64,000 nucleotides of DNA from Anaeromyxobacter soli. GTDB taxonomy: Bacteria > Myxococcota > Myxococcia > Myxococcales > Anaeromyxobacteraceae. The stretch covers positions 1-64,000 of the forward strand of contig NZ_JAKZLF010000017.1 in the NCBI RefSeq assembly GCF_022808855.1, written 5' to 3'. This document shows, in pieces, positions 45,535 to 55,105 of this stretch. Each line of letters begins with the position of its first letter. Positions within the stretch are counted from its first letter, which is position 1. Both the position numbers and the translations under genes were made by a program. Under the pieces are notes generated by a model. It was not told where the DNA came from. It saw nothing but the letters and a program-made list of their open reading frames with translations, and did not search any database.

Positions 45535-47133
45535 ATGGAGAGGCCGATGAGGATCGCAGCTGCGCTCGTCGCGCTCGCCGCCGCCACCGCGGCGCTCGGG
45601 CAGGATCGACCCACGGAGGACGAGCTCTTCGGGAAGCCGCCCGCGGAGTCGCCGCCGGCGGCCGCGCAGCAGGAGCCGAAGGAGCCCGCGCCGCGCCCCG
45701 GGGAGCCCGCCGCGCCCGCGCGGCCCGAGGAGGCCGAGCTGTTCGGCGGGACCGGCTCCCCGAACGCGGCGCCGCCGCCGGCGGGCCGGCTCGTGGACCG
45801 CGCCGAGGCGGAGACGCTGCGCATCGGCGGCCAGCTCTACCTGCGCGCGCAGGCGCTCTGGCAGGAGGACGTTCCGCCCGCGGACTGGGCGCTCTCCTCG
45901 CCGAACCTGCTCGACCTGTGGCTCGACGCGCGGCCGAACGACCGGGTCCGGGCGTTCGTGCTCGGGCGCATGCGCTACGATCCGACGGCGCCCGTGACCT
46001 CCGGGGCGCCCTCCCTCTCCGCGGCGGAGCAGGGGATCCTCGGCTACGGCACCTCCACGGGCGGGATCGCCGCGGGCGTGCGCGGCCCGCGCGCGGTCCT
46101 CGATCAGCTGTGGGTGAACTTCGACGTCGCCCGGCGCGTCTTCGTGACGGCCGGCCGGCAGCACGTGAAGTGGGGCGTCGGGAAGTTCTGGAACCCGACC
46201 GACTACCTCCACCCGGTCCGCCGCGATCCCCTCGCCGTGTTCGACGAGCGGACCGGCACGACGATGGTGAAGGTCCACGTCCCCTGGGAGCGGCGCGGCT
46301 GGAACGCCTACGGCGTGGCGCTGCTCGACGACGCCGCGGGGGTGGACACGCCCACGAACAGGCTCGGCCGGGTGGGGGTGGGCGGCCGCACGGAGGTGGT
46401 GCTCGGCACCGTCGAGCTCGGCGCGGACGCGCTCACGCAGGACGGGCACCGGCCGCGCTTCGGGATCGACGCCTCCGCCGGCGTGTGGGACCTCGACGTC
46501 TACGCCGAGGCGGCGCTCCGCACGAGCCGCGACGCGCCCCGCTGGCGCGAGGTGAGCCCCGGCGCGCCGCTCGTCACCCGCTTCGGGCGCGTCGATCCGC
46601 AGGGCTTCACGCCCGCCGCGGTCGTCGGCGGGAGCTGGTCCGCGAAGTACAGCGACGAGGACACGGTCACGCTCGGCGCGGAGTACTCCTTCGACGACGC
46701 CGGCTACGACTCGAAGGACGTCTACCCGTTCCTGCTCGCCGGGGCGCCCGAGCTCACCGGCGATCCCTCCGCCCCGCTCCGCCAGCGCGACCCCACCGCG
46801 TTCCGCCCCTTCTACCTGGGCCGCCACTACGCGGGCGCGTTCGTGCTGCTGCCCTCGCCCGGCACCTGGAACGACACGACCTTCACGGTCTCCGTCCTGG
46901 GGAACCTGTCCGACCGGAGCTTCGTCGCCCGGCTCGACCACGCGCTGCTCGCGCTCACCTACCTGCGCGTCGAGTCCTTCGTCGCCGCGTCCTTCGGGGC
47001 GCGCGGGGGTGAGTTCCGGCTCGGCGTGGACGTGCCGCTCTCCGACGTGGCGCCGGGCCTTCCGCCGGACGTCACCATCTCGGTCCCGCCGCCCGTCGTC
47101 CAGCTCGGCGTCGCGCTGCGCGTGAGCCTCTGA
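45535..47133 (+). CDS. Outer-membrane beta-barrel protein of the export cassette
   Basis: A 532-residue protein. Signal peptide MRIAAALVALAAATAALGQ (from ATG 45547; ATG 45535 is an alternative), then a Pro/Glu-rich linker and a long run of amphipathic strands with aromatic ends (HVKWGVGKFWNPTDYL, WSAKYSDEDTVTLGAEYSFDDAGYD, FVAASFGARGGEFRLGVDVPL), closing with a beta-signal-like VQLGVALRVSL. It would be a barrel at the end of the export route. It is not a TolC homologue. Context, operon position and strand pattern support this. Confidence 0.75.
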   Translation: MERPMRIAAALVALAAATAALGQDRPTEDELFGKPPAESPPAAAQQEPKEPAPRPGEPAAPARPEEAELFGGTGSPNAAPPPAGRLVDRAEAETLRIGGQLYLRAQALWQEDVPPADWALSSPNLLDLWLDARPNDRVRAFVLGRMRYDPTAPVTSGAPSLSAAEQGILGYGTSTGGIAAGVRGPRAVLDQLWVNFDVARRVFVTAGRQHVKWGVGKFWNPTDYLHPVRRDPLAVFDERTGTTMVKVHVPWERRGWNAYGVALLDDAAGVDTPTNRLGRVGVGGRTEVVLGTVELGADALTQDGHRPRFGIDASAGVWDLDVYAEAALRTSRDAPRWREVSPGAPLVTRFGRVDPQGFTPAAVVGGSWSAKYSDEDTVTLGAEYSFDDAGYDSKDVYPFLLAGAPELTGDPSAPLRQRDPTAFRPFYLGRHYAGAFVLLPSPGTWNDTTFTVSVLGNLSDRSFVARLDHALLALTYLRVESFVAASFGARGGEFRLGVDVPLSDVAPGLPPDVTISVPPPVVQLGVALRVSL

Positions 47134-47141
47134 CGCCGTGA

Positions 47142-47157
47142 CGGGGCCGCAGCCCCG
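47142..47157. terminator. Bidirectional hairpin between convergent genes
   Basis: Stem cggggc/gccccg with a cgca loop, between the barrel gene and the convergent flavoprotein gene. No T-run is seen. Confidence 0.4.
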
Positions 47158-47172
47158 CGCGGCGCGCCGGGC

Positions 47173-48333
47173 TCACACGAGGCGCGGCACGCGCCCGCGC
47201 TTCTGCGCCTTGAAGTACGCGGCCCAGCGCTTCTTCGCCCAGTGGCCCACGACCGGCAGCGGCACGAGCCGCTCCTTCGCGTCGTCGCGGTAGACGAACG
47301 CGCCGCCGTCGCCCGTGTCCATGAGGCACACGATCGCCATGTGCGCGAGGTACGAGGCGCGCGCCGGCCGTCCGCCGTCCACCGCCGCAGCGTTCGCGGC
47401 GGCGGTGCGCGCCATGACCTCGGCGAGGTGGCCCTGCTTGGCCCGCCACGCGGGCCCTTCGAGCGCCGCGACGTCTCCCACGGCCCAGACGCCGGGCAGC
47501 CCGGGCACGGCGCAGCCCGCGTCGACGGTGACGAAGCCCGCCTCGTTGCGCGGCAGGGCGGAGGCCTTCGCGACGGGGTGCCCGTCTCCGGCGGGGATGA
47601 AGGCGACGAGGTCGGCGTCGATGCGCGCCCCGTCCTCGAGCGACACGCCCTCGGCCGTGAACGCCGCGATCTTCTTCCCGTAGCGGCTCTCGATGCCGCG
47701 CCTCGCGAACATGCGCGCCACGGCCTCGACCGCCCGCGCGCCCATCCGCTCCCCGGGCCGCGGCATCGGCGCGAAGAACGTGAGCGCGAAGCGGTCGCGG
47801 AGGCCGCGCCGGCGGAGCAGCGTGTCCACGTTGAAGATCATCTCGAAGGCCGGGCCGCCGCGGACCGCCGAGCCGTCCTTGGGGTTCCCGCCGAAGCCGA
47901 TGGCGATGCGGCCGGCGCCGCGCGCGACGAGCGCCTGCAGCGCGTCCTTGAACCGGCGCGTGCCCTCCGGATCCCCGCCGAGCGTCTGCGTGTGCTCGAT
48001 GCCGGGAGGACGCAGCCGGGAGGCCCCGAGCGCGAGCACGAGGTGGTCGGCGGTGTACGTCTGCGTCCCGACCGTCGCGCGCTTCGCCGCGCCGTCGACG
48101 GCGTCCACGCGTCCGACGACGAGCCGGAACCCGCGCTCGCGGGCGACGGTCTCGAGGTCGAGACACGCGTCCTCGAACCGTGATTCGCCGGTGGGGATCC
48201 AGATCGACGTGGGGTAGATGAAGAGGTACGGACGCTCCGTCACGAGCGTGACGTCGTAGCCGCGGCGCCGGAACTGGATGGCGCTCTCCAGGCCGGCGAA
48301 GCCGCCGCCCAGCACGAGGACGCTCCTGGACAT
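47173..48333 (-). CDS. NAD(P)/FAD-dependent oxidoreductase, sulfide:quinone reductase-like
   Basis: A 386-residue flavoprotein. The FAD Rossmann motif is VLGGGFAGLESAIQF and the second FAD motif is GVWAVGDVAALEGP. DHLVLALGAS and a C-terminal VVGHWAKKRWAAYFK are as in SQR and type II NADH dehydrogenase-like proteins. Catalytic Cys residues of true SQR are not clear, so the substrate is uncertain. It is divergent from the DUF302 gene, a family often found with sulfur metabolism genes. Confidence 0.85.
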   Translation of the reverse strand: MSRSVLVLGGGFAGLESAIQFRRRGYDVTLVTERPYLFIYPTSIWIPTGESRFEDACLDLETVARERGFRLVVGRVDAVDGAAKRATVGTQTYTADHLVLALGASRLRPPGIEHTQTLGGDPEGTRRFKDALQALVARGAGRIAIGFGGNPKDGSAVRGGPAFEMIFNVDTLLRRRGLRDRFALTFFAPMPRPGERMGARAVEAVARMFARRGIESRYGKKIAAFTAEGVSLEDGARIDADLVAFIPAGDGHPVAKASALPRNEAGFVTVDAGCAVPGLPGVWAVGDVAALEGPAWRAKQGHLAEVMARTAAANAAAVDGGRPARASYLAHMAIVCLMDTGDGGAFVYRDDAKERLVPLPVVGHWAKKRWAAYFKAQKRGRVPRLV

Positions 48334-48459
48334 CGCGAGGACTCCTTCCGGGGGCGGCGACGCGCCGCTGACGCGTGGGAGCCACGGGGCGCAAGTTCGT
48401 TTCGGCGAGGAACCGTTCCGAGCGCGGGTGGCTCGGACCACGCCTGAACGGGAGGGGCC

Positions 48460-48849
48460 ATGGCGAGCATCGGAATGGAGAAGGTGAGCAGCTGGGGGTT
48501 CGATCAGGCGCTCGAGCGCGTCCCCGAGCTGCTGAAGGGCGAGGGATTCGGGGTGCTGACGCAGATCGACGTCCAGGCGACGCTGAAGGAGAAGCTGGGC
48601 GTCGACTGGCGCAGGTACCGCATCCTGGGCGCCTGCAACCCGTCGCTGGCGCACCGGGCGCTCTCGGCGGTCCCCGAGGTCGGGGTCCTGCTGCCGTGCA
48701 ACGTGGCGGTCTACGAGCGCGACGACGGCAAGGTCGTGGTGCGCGCGGTCGATCCCATGCAGACCATCGCCGCGGCGGAGCCCGCGCTGGGCGAGATCGC
48801 GGGCGAGGTCCGGGCGCGTCTCGAGCGGGTGCTCGAGAAGATCGGATAG
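48460..48849 (+). CDS. DUF302 family protein
   Basis: A 129-residue protein: FDQALERVPELLKGEGFGVLTQIDVQATLKEKLG, RYRILGACNPSLAHRAL, VGVLLPCNVAVYE and VRAVDPMQTI are all family blocks. The LPCNV Cys and the ACNP Cys are conserved. The function is unknown, but the gene often lies with sulfur or haem enzymes; here it is divergent from an SQR-like flavoprotein. Confidence 0.93.
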   Translation: MASIGMEKVSSWGFDQALERVPELLKGEGFGVLTQIDVQATLKEKLGVDWRRYRILGACNPSLAHRALSAVPEVGVLLPCNVAVYERDDGKVVVRAVDPMQTIAAAEPALGEIAGEVRARLERVLEKIG

Positions 48850-48856
48850 GCGTGAA

Positions 48857-48946
48857 GTGAACGATCTCCTGCTGTTCGTCCTGTTCTTCGCCGGCTGGAT
48901 CCTCCTGCAGCGGGTGCTGTTCCCGCGGCTCGGCGTACCCACTTGA
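48857..48946 (+). CDS. Possible 29-residue membrane microprotein
   Basis: Starting from a GTG 7 nt after the DUF302 stop, this frame encodes VNDLLLFVLFFAGWILLQRV followed by LFPRLGVPT and stop: one strongly hydrophobic helix with a basic C-terminal side. It is of the type of small membrane subunits often missed. The ribosome site is weak (ggataggcgtgaa). Confidence 0.35.
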   Translation: MNDLLLFVLFFAGWILLQRVLFPRLGVPT

Positions 48947-49244
48947 GGAATGCCCCCTCGCCCCCGTGACGGGGCGAACGAGAACGGCAACGACGCCGAC
49001 GGCTGCTAGAAGCCTGCGGCTTCACCGTGGGTGAGCGAGAGCGGTTCGTTCGGCCCCAAGGGCCCATCCGCCGCGGGAGGGCCCCGCGCGAAGCGCGGGA
49101 GGGGCGAAGCCCCTCCGGCGGGGAACCTGCGCGCACCCGCGAACGCGGGCGCGCAGGTTCACGGGCCCCGCCGAGCGGGGGTGGGGCCCCGCCGACGGCG
49201 GTCAGCCGTCGGCGGGGCGGGGACGCAGTCCCCGTTAGATCAGC
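48947..49244. other. Hairpin-rich spacer between DUF302 and maeB
   Basis: About 300 bases without a gene. At least five strong stems occur in a row: 49083-49099 (cccgcgc/gcgcggg), 49098-49116 (ggaggggc gaa gcccctcc), 49124-49159 (aacctgcgcgc/gcgcgcaggtt with an inner stem), 49187-49217 (13-bp perfect stem, see separate entry) and 49217-49233. Several have gcgaagc or gcgaac loops. Acting jointly they would end transcription from both sides. Confidence 0.6.
49187..49217. terminator. 13-bp perfect hairpin downstream of maeB
   Basis: ccccgccgacggc pairs with gccgtcggcgggg around a 5-nt ggtca loop, 28 nt past the maeB stop. No T-tract. It is the strongest of the hairpin group. Confidence 0.5.
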
Positions 49245-51560
49245 TCAAAACAGGAACTTCTCGCCCTGCGCCCGGAGCGCCGTGATCGCCGCGAGGTTCA
49301 CGATCGACTGCACCGAGCAGCCCATCTGCAGCACGTTCACCGGCTTCTGCATGCCGATGAGCACCGGGCCGATCACCTCGGCGCCCGCGACGTTCGCGAG
49401 CATCTGGTAGCAGATGTTCGCGGCGTCGAGGTTCGGGAACACGAACACGTTCGCGTTGTCCTTGAGCGTCGAGAAGGGGAACTCCGGGACGCGGACCTCG
49501 GTGTTCGTCGCGATGTCGACCTGGATCTCGCCGTCGACCTCGAGGTCGGGGCTGTGCTGCCGCACGAGGTCCGTGGCGATCGCCATCTTGCGCGGGCTGT
49601 CGCCCGCGGCGGAGCCGAAGCTCGAGTACGAGAGCATCGCCACGCGCGGCACGACGTCGAAGTAGCGGGCGAGGTCGCTCGTGGTGAGCGCGATCTCCGC
49701 GAGCTCGGCGGCGGACGGGTCCACGTTCACGGTGCAGTCGGCGAAGAACTTGAAGTCGTTCTTCGTGACCACGATGTAGACGCCGGCGGCGCGCTGCCCC
49801 GGCCGCGTGCGGACCACCTCGAGCGCCGGCCGCACCGCGGCCGCGTAGCCGGAGGTGAGGCCGGTGACGAGCCCGTCCGCCGCGCCCTGCTCGACCATCA
49901 CGGCCGCGTAGTAATTCCGCATGCGGACCCGCCGCTGCGCCTCCTCGAAGGTCACGCCCCGGCGGCGGCGGATCTCCCAGTAGCGGGCGACGTAGCGGCT
50001 GAACTGGTCGCTCGTCATCGGGTCGATGACGGTGACGCCGTCGAGGTCGTCGAGCCGCTGGTCGGCGATGGAGCGCTGGATGGCGTCCACCGGGCCGAGG
50101 AGCACGGGCTCGCAGATCGCCTCCTCGCGCAGGATCTCCGCCGCCTGCTGGATCTTCGGGTGGTGGCCCTCCGGGAAGACGATGCGCGTGAGCTTCTTCT
50201 TCGCCTTGGAGGTGATGGAGCCCATCACCTGGTTCGCGCGGCTCTGCATCTTGCGCAGGCGGTCGCGGTACTCGCCGAGGTCGATCTTCTGCCTGGCGAC
50301 GCCGGTGTCCATCGCGGCCTTCGCCACCGCCGGGGCGACCCAGAGCAGCACGCGCGGGTCGAGCGGCTTCGGGATGATGTAGTCGCGGCCGAAGCGGAAC
50401 TTCTCACCGCCGTAGGCGCGCGAGACGGAGTCGGGCACGTCCTCCTTGGCGAGGGCGGCGAGCGCGCGGGCCGCCGCCATCTTCATGTCCTCCGTGATCC
50501 CCTTCGCGCGGACGTCGAGCGCGCCGCGGAAGATGTAGGGGAAGCCGAGGACGTTGTTCACCTGGTTCGGGTAGTCGGAGCGCCCGGTGGCCATGATGAC
50601 GTCGAGGCGCGCCTCCTTCGCCTCGGGGTAGCTGATCTCCGGGTCGGGGTTCGCGAGGGCGAACACGATGGCGTCCTTCGCCATCGAGCGGACCATGTCC
50701 TGGTCCACCATGCCCTTGGCGGAGCAGCCGAGCAGGACGTCCGCGCCCTTCATCGCGTCGGCGAGGGTGCGCGCCTTGGTCTCGGCGGCGAACTCCGCCT
50801 TCCACTCGTTCATCCCCTCGGTGCGGCCGCGGTAGATGACGCCCTTCGTGTCCACCATCACCACGTTCTCGCGGCGCACGCCCAGCGAGAGATAGAACTT
50901 GGTGCAGGCGATGGCGGACGCGCCGGCGCCGGACACGACCACCTTCACCTTGGCGATGTCCTTGCCGGCGAGCTCGAGCGCGTTGAGGAGCGCGGCGCCC
51001 GAGATGATGGCGGTCCCGTGCTGGTCGTCGTGGAAGACCGGGATCTGCATCTCCCGCTTGAGCCGCTCCTCGATGATGAAGCACTCCGGCGCCTTGATGT
51101 CCTCGAGGTTCACGCCGCCGAAGGTGGGCTCGAGCGCCTTCACCACCTTGCAGAAGGCGTCGACGTCCTTCTGGTCGACCTCGATGTCGAAGACGTCGAT
51201 GTCGGCGAAGCGCTTGAAGAGGACGCCCTTGCCCTCCATGACGGGCTTGCCCGCCGCGGCGCCGATGTCGCCGAGGCCGAGGACGGCGGTGCCGTTGGAG
51301 ATGACGCCGACGAGGTTGCCGCGCGCCGTGTACAGGTAGGAGAGATCCTGGTCCTTCTCGATCTCGAGGCACGGCTCGGCGACGCCGGGGCTGTAGGCGA
51401 GCGCGAGATCGCGCGCGGTCGCCATGGGCTTCGTGGCGACGACCTCGATCTTCCCCTTGCGGCCGGACGAGTGGTACGCGAGCGCGTCCTCCCGCCGGAT
51501 CTTCTTCTTCGGGATGGGTGCGGACGGCGGGTTTTTCGGCGGGGTGAAGTCCGTGGCCAT
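49245..51560 (-). CDS. maeB: NADP-dependent malic enzyme, MaeB type with phosphotransacetylase domain
   Basis: MaeB oxidatively decarboxylates malate to pyruvate. The 771-residue protein has the malic enzyme part (about 1-430): [40 protein letters not shown] and ALANPDPEI. The rest is a phosphate-acetyltransferase-like domain ([19 protein letters not shown] ... [18 protein letters not shown]) that in MaeB regulates the enzyme in response to acetyl-CoA. The ATG at 51560 (MATDFTPPK) follows a ccaaggaa-like leader. It ends at a strong hairpin. Confidence 0.96.
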   Translation of the reverse strand: MATDFTPPKNPPSAPIPKKKIRREDALAYHSSGRKGKIEVVATKPMATARDLALAYSPGVAEPCLEIEKDQDLSYLYTARGNLVGVISNGTAVLGLGDIGAAAGKPVMEGKGVLFKRFADIDVFDIEVDQKDVDAFCKVVKALEPTFGGVNLEDIKAPECFIIEERLKREMQIPVFHDDQHGTAIISGAALLNALELAGKDIAKVKVVVSGAGASAIACTKFYLSLGVRRENVVMVDTKGVIYRGRTEGMNEWKAEFAAETKARTLADAMKGADVLLGCSAKGMVDQDMVRSMAKDAIVFALANPDPEISYPEAKEARLDVIMATGRSDYPNQVNNVLGFPYIFRGALDVRAKGITEDMKMAAARALAALAKEDVPDSVSRAYGGEKFRFGRDYIIPKPLDPRVLLWVAPAVAKAAMDTGVARQKIDLGEYRDRLRKMQSRANQVMGSITSKAKKKLTRIVFPEGHHPKIQQAAEILREEAICEPVLLGPVDAIQRSIADQRLDDLDGVTVIDPMTSDQFSRYVARYWEIRRRRGVTFEEAQRRVRMRNYYAAVMVEQGAADGLVTGLTSGYAAAVRPALEVVRTRPGQRAAGVYIVVTKNDFKFFADCTVNVDPSAAELAEIALTTSDLARYFDVVPRVAMLSYSSFGSAAGDSPRKMAIATDLVRQHSPDLEVDGEIQVDIATNTEVRVPEFPFSTLKDNANVFVFPNLDAANICYQMLANVAGAEVIGPVLIGMQKPVNVLQMGCSVQSIVNLAAITALRAQGEKFLF

Positions 51561-51798
51561 GGTCCTTCCTTCGCGCTTTGCGTAAGGGTGGTGCGCGAAC
51601 ACAACGCACATGGCCCGGTAGTGTCAAGGCGACGACCCCGGCACCGGACCGCAACCGCACCTGAGCGCTCCACATTTGACGCGACGTGGCGCAGCGACGC
51701 GCTGCGGCTTTCGGGGGGCACGAGAGGACGAGCGGGCGTGCCGGAGACGCCCGGCACGCCCGCGTTCACTCACCGTGAGTGTGCCTCCTCGCGCGCGC

Positions 51799-53628
51799 TC
51801 AGCGCGCCCGCCGGCGGCGGAAGCGCAGCGTGCCGACCAGCCCGACGAGGGCGAGGAGCCCGGAGCTGCCGCCGGCGGCGCAGCCGCCGCGGACGAGGGT
51901 GCCCGCGGCACCGGCCTGGAGCGGCGGCGAGGAGGGCGGCGAGGGGGGCAGCGGCGCCGGATCGCCCGGCGGCGTGGGGGCCGTCGCGCCGAGCGAGATG
52001 ATCCGCCTGGCGAGCTGCTCGCGCGCGGTCATGAGCGCCGCGGGCGAGACCTCCGTGGAGTACGCGTTCGGGAAGAGCGAGTCTGCGATCTGCCGCGCGA
52101 ACGCGTCGTCGCCGGCGTCGGAGAGGAGCTTCAGGTACTCGTAGTCCTCCATCCCCTCGCGGATCATCTTGAGCCGGATCGAGGCGATCGGGATGTGCGT
52201 CGCGCCGCCGATCTTCGCCGGCGTGCCCGGGTAGAAGAGCGTCCCGTCGCCGTTCCCGTTGAAGTCCCACTGGTTCGTCCAGGCGTCGTGGGTGAACGCG
52301 TACGCCGTCTCCCAGTAGAGCTCGCCGGAGAGCCGGTAGCGGAACGAGAGCCACTCCATCGCCCGGTTCCGGACCGCGGAGGCGTCGATCATGTAGCTCG
52401 GCCAGCCAGTGAAGTAGCGGTCGGACGAGGACGGCGAGCCGAAGTTCACCGTGCCGCCGCAGCCGTGGCTCATGCAGCTCTGGTAGCCCCAGATCTCGCG
52501 CCGCGGCGAGGCGGCGAGGAAGGCGTCGTACTTCGAGCGCTGGTTGCCCGCGAACGTCCCCTCCCGATCGTCGAGGTAGTTGATCACCGGCACGATCACG
52601 TCGATGGCGCTCGTGACGCCGTTCGCGTCGGCCTCCTGGATCGACGTCGTCACGAGCGTGCGGACGTTCGCCGCGTGCGCGGCGGCGGCGCGTCGGGGGA
52701 TGTCCGACCAGGCGCAGGTGAGGGGCGGCTCGTCACAGGTGTACTGGAAGAGCCGGTCGAGCCAGCCCTTCCCGTCGAAGAAGGAGGACCAGCTCTTCGG
52801 GTCGTAGAGGAGCTCGTAGGCGGTCATGCGCGCGCCGCGCAGCGACGTCGGCGCCGTCCCGTCGAGCGTGGGGCCGTAGAGCGCGTCGGCGTGGTCGAGG
52901 GCGGAGCTGCCGTCGTCGACGTGGGACAGGGTGATGCGGTGATCGAGCGCGAGCTGCCCGTAGCGCGCTCGGATCGCCGCGAACGCGTCGGCGGCGGAGA
53001 CGCCGTGGCCGCTCGGGATGGCGCCGTAGGTGAAGCCGAAGGCGGTCTTGAGCGACGCGGTGGAGGGCAGGGTGAACGGCCAGACCGTGAGCGTCACCGG
53101 CACCGTCGCGGAGCCGCCGTCCCAGGACACGGTCACGCTGCCGGTGTAGTCGCCGGCGGGCGCCTCGGGCGGGACGAAGACCTCCACCCAGATCGCCCGG
53201 CTCTCGCTCGCCGGCACGCTGAACGGGAAGGCGTTCCGCCGCTCGTTGGCGACCTCGTCGACGTCGGGCACGAGCGCGTCCGGCCAGGGTCCGGTCGCGC
53301 CGTCGAGCGCCGAGGCGGTCTGCACCTGGATGATCGCCTCCCGGTACAGACGGACGCCGCCGATCGTGCCGGGGCCCGTCAGCTCGCTCGCCGTGGCGCG
53401 CACGTTCGTGGCCGCGCCGGTGACGACCACCTGGAAGGCCTCGAACTCGTTCCGCGCGGCGGAGATCCGCGCGCTCGAGTCGGACCTCGCGGTCGAGCCG
53501 GGGCGGATCTTCTCCGCGGCGAGCGCGGTCCAGACCTGCGCGGCGGCTGCAGGGAGCGGTGCGGCGACGGCTGCGGCGAGGAGGAGAAGGGCGGTTCGGC
53601 GGATGGGGCGCTGCGTCGGCTCGGGCAC
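51799..53628 (-). CDS. Secreted DUF4091 protein with MYXO-CTERM-like tail
   Basis: About 609 residues from a GTG at 53628 with gaggcgag upstream; a longer frame from an ATG at 53694 is possible. A signal peptide (ALLLLAAAVAAPLPAAAA) leads a beta-sandwich segment (AARNEFEAFQVVV ... PAGDYTGSVTVSWDGG) and then a glycosidase-like region (FTLPSTASLKTAFGFTYG ... IREGMEDYEYLKLL, a hallmark of DUF4091). The C terminus RGGCAAGGSSGLLALVGLVGTLRFRRRRAR is Cys-Gly, hydrophobic helix and Arg cluster, a MYXO-CTERM-like sorting signal. It is probably anchored at the cell surface. Confidence 0.85.
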   Translation of the reverse strand: MPEPTQRPIRRTALLLLAAAVAAPLPAAAAQVWTALAAEKIRPGSTARSDSSARISAARNEFEAFQVVVTGAATNVRATASELTGPGTIGGVRLYREAIIQVQTASALDGATGPWPDALVPDVDEVANERRNAFPFSVPASESRAIWVEVFVPPEAPAGDYTGSVTVSWDGGSATVPVTLTVWPFTLPSTASLKTAFGFTYGAIPSGHGVSAADAFAAIRARYGQLALDHRITLSHVDDGSSALDHADALYGPTLDGTAPTSLRGARMTAYELLYDPKSWSSFFDGKGWLDRLFQYTCDEPPLTCAWSDIPRRAAAAHAANVRTLVTTSIQEADANGVTSAIDVIVPVINYLDDREGTFAGNQRSKYDAFLAASPRREIWGYQSCMSHGCGGTVNFGSPSSSDRYFTGWPSYMIDASAVRNRAMEWLSFRYRLSGELYWETAYAFTHDAWTNQWDFNGNGDGTLFYPGTPAKIGGATHIPIASIRLKMIREGMEDYEYLKLLSDAGDDAFARQIADSLFPNAYSTEVSPAALMTAREQLARRIISLGATAPTPPGDPAPLPPSPPSSPPLQAGAAGTLVRGGCAAGGSSGLLALVGLVGTLRFRRRRAR

Positions 53629-54126
53629 GTGCTCGCCTCGTCGTTGCGGCAGGCCCTTGGGGGCACCCGCCTCGGTGTGCGTGCCTGGAGGCACCTTGGA
53701 GCCGCTTGCACACCAGGCGAGGCAGCGAGCGGCCCAACGCGAACCGAACGTGAGGGGGGCCGATCGTTATTCCCAGGAGGGGGCACGATCGACGAGGCGG
53801 GCGAAAAAGAGGCTGCAGAGGAGCCGTGAGCGCGCCGTCCAGCACGCAGATCCTACCAGCGAGCTAGCACTCCGGAGGCAGCAGGACGGGCGGGCGCTCG
53901 GTAGAACGTTGGAGCACCGATGAGTCGGGGACTGTTGCGCGGTAGGGGGGCCCGTCGTGGCCGGGCGGCCCGACAGATCGAGATCGCGGTGATGGCCGCC
54001 CGAGTCGGCGAGTGCTGTGGAGCGGCGCGCTGCGGGCGGGGGCCGCGGCCGGGCGGTCAGGTCGGGGTCGGGGTCGCGGTCGAGTTCAGACGCGCTCTCG
54101 CCGCCGCACTCCGCCCCTCCCTCTCC
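53629..54126. other. About 500-bp gene-free stretch
   Basis: No convincing gene is seen on either strand. The left part may belong to the DUF4091 upstream region. Around 54057-54083 are near-tandem ggtcgg hexamers. The end approaches the stop of the glycosylase gene at 54127. No tRNA-like fold was recognised. Confidence 0.45.
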
Positions 54127-55074
54127 TCAGCGCTTCTTCCCTCTCCGCGCCGCCACGGGCGGCGGGCGCGTGGCGCCGAGCGCGGGGTTCCGCTCGAGCT
54201 CCTCGATCGTGCGAGGCCAGTCCTCCTTGAGGAGCCGCGCGAGCGATCGGTCCGACAGGATCTGCCCGCCGGTCTGGCACCGCGGACAGTAGTTCACCTC
54301 GTTCTCCGCCCGCACGATGCGCTGCACCGCGGTCCCGCACACCGGGCACGGCTGGCGGTGCCGGCCGTGGACGGCCATCTCCGGACGGAACGCGGTCACG
54401 CCCTCCGGGAAGCCGCCGGCCGCCTCGCGGCGCAGGCGCTCGGTCCACTCGGAGAGCACCGCCTGCGTCGCCGCGTGCAGCCGCGCGATCTCCTCGTCGC
54501 CGAGCCGAGAGGTGAGGGTCACCGGCGAGAGCCGGGCGCGGTGCAGGATCTCGTCCGAGTAGGCGTTGCCGATCCCCGAGAAGAGCCGGGGGTCGGTGAG
54601 GGCGCGCTTCAGGGTGTGGTTCTCGCGCGTGAGCGCCGCGCGGAACGCGCCGGGATCCACGCCCAGGGGCTCGAGGCCCCCGCGGTCGAGCGCCGCGAGC
54701 GCCTCCGCCCCGCGCACGAGGTGGATCGAGGCGCGGCGCTTCGTGCCCGCCTCGGTGAGCACGAGCGAGCCGCCGGGGAAGTCGAGCGCCGCGAGCCCCA
54801 CGCGGCCGGGGAGCTTCGCCCCCTCGTCGCGCCAGTGGAGCCGGCCCGCGATCATGAGGTGGATCGCGAGGAACAGCTCGCCCTCGAGCGCGAGCACGAC
54901 GCGCTTGCCCACGCGCCGCACCGCCTCGACGCGCTTGCCGCGGGCCTCCTCCAGCGGCGGGTCCACGGAGCGCAGCACGAACGGGCTCCCGAGCCGGACG
55001 CCGAGGAGCGGCTTCCCCTGCACGCGCGCAGCGACGGCCTCGACGTACACCTCGATGTCCGGCAGCTCGGGCAC
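54127..55074 (-). CDS. mutM: Formamidopyrimidine/endonuclease VIII-family DNA glycosylase
   Basis: A 315-residue Fpg/Nei family base-excision glycosylase-AP lyase. It begins MPELPDIEVYVEAV, so Pro1 (after Met removal) is the catalytic Schiff-base residue and Glu2 follows. The DNA-binding H2TH region is FSGIGNAYSDEILHRARLSP, and the zinc finger is CPVC ... CPRC (CPVCGTAVQRIV, NEVNYCPRCQTGG). It removes oxidised bases such as 8-oxoguanine; a Nei-type specificity is possible. A basic tail of about 30 residues follows the finger. It lies 31 nt after the activator gene. Confidence 0.88.
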   Translation of the reverse strand: MPELPDIEVYVEAVAARVQGKPLLGVRLGSPFVLRSVDPPLEEARGKRVEAVRRVGKRVVLALEGELFLAIHLMIAGRLHWRDEGAKLPGRVGLAALDFPGGSLVLTEAGTKRRASIHLVRGAEALAALDRGGLEPLGVDPGAFRAALTRENHTLKRALTDPRLFSGIGNAYSDEILHRARLSPVTLTSRLGDEEIARLHAATQAVLSEWTERLRREAAGGFPEGVTAFRPEMAVHGRHRQPCPVCGTAVQRIVRAENEVNYCPRCQTGGQILSDRSLARLLKEDWPRTIEELERNPALGATRPPPVAARRGKKR

Positions 55075-55105
55075 GGGGGAATCCTGCCCGAGCGGCGCGC
55101 CGCCG

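Noticed and set aside
49554-52001. An 815-residue plus-strand open frame over maeB
   Set aside because: It is the shadow of maeB and of the end of the DUF4091 gene; the translation has no domain and is rich in Arg, Asp and Gly.
54050-54090. ggtcgg hexamer tract as a microsatellite or origin
   Set aside because: Only a few imperfect units; no DnaA boxes, partition genes or AT-rich element.
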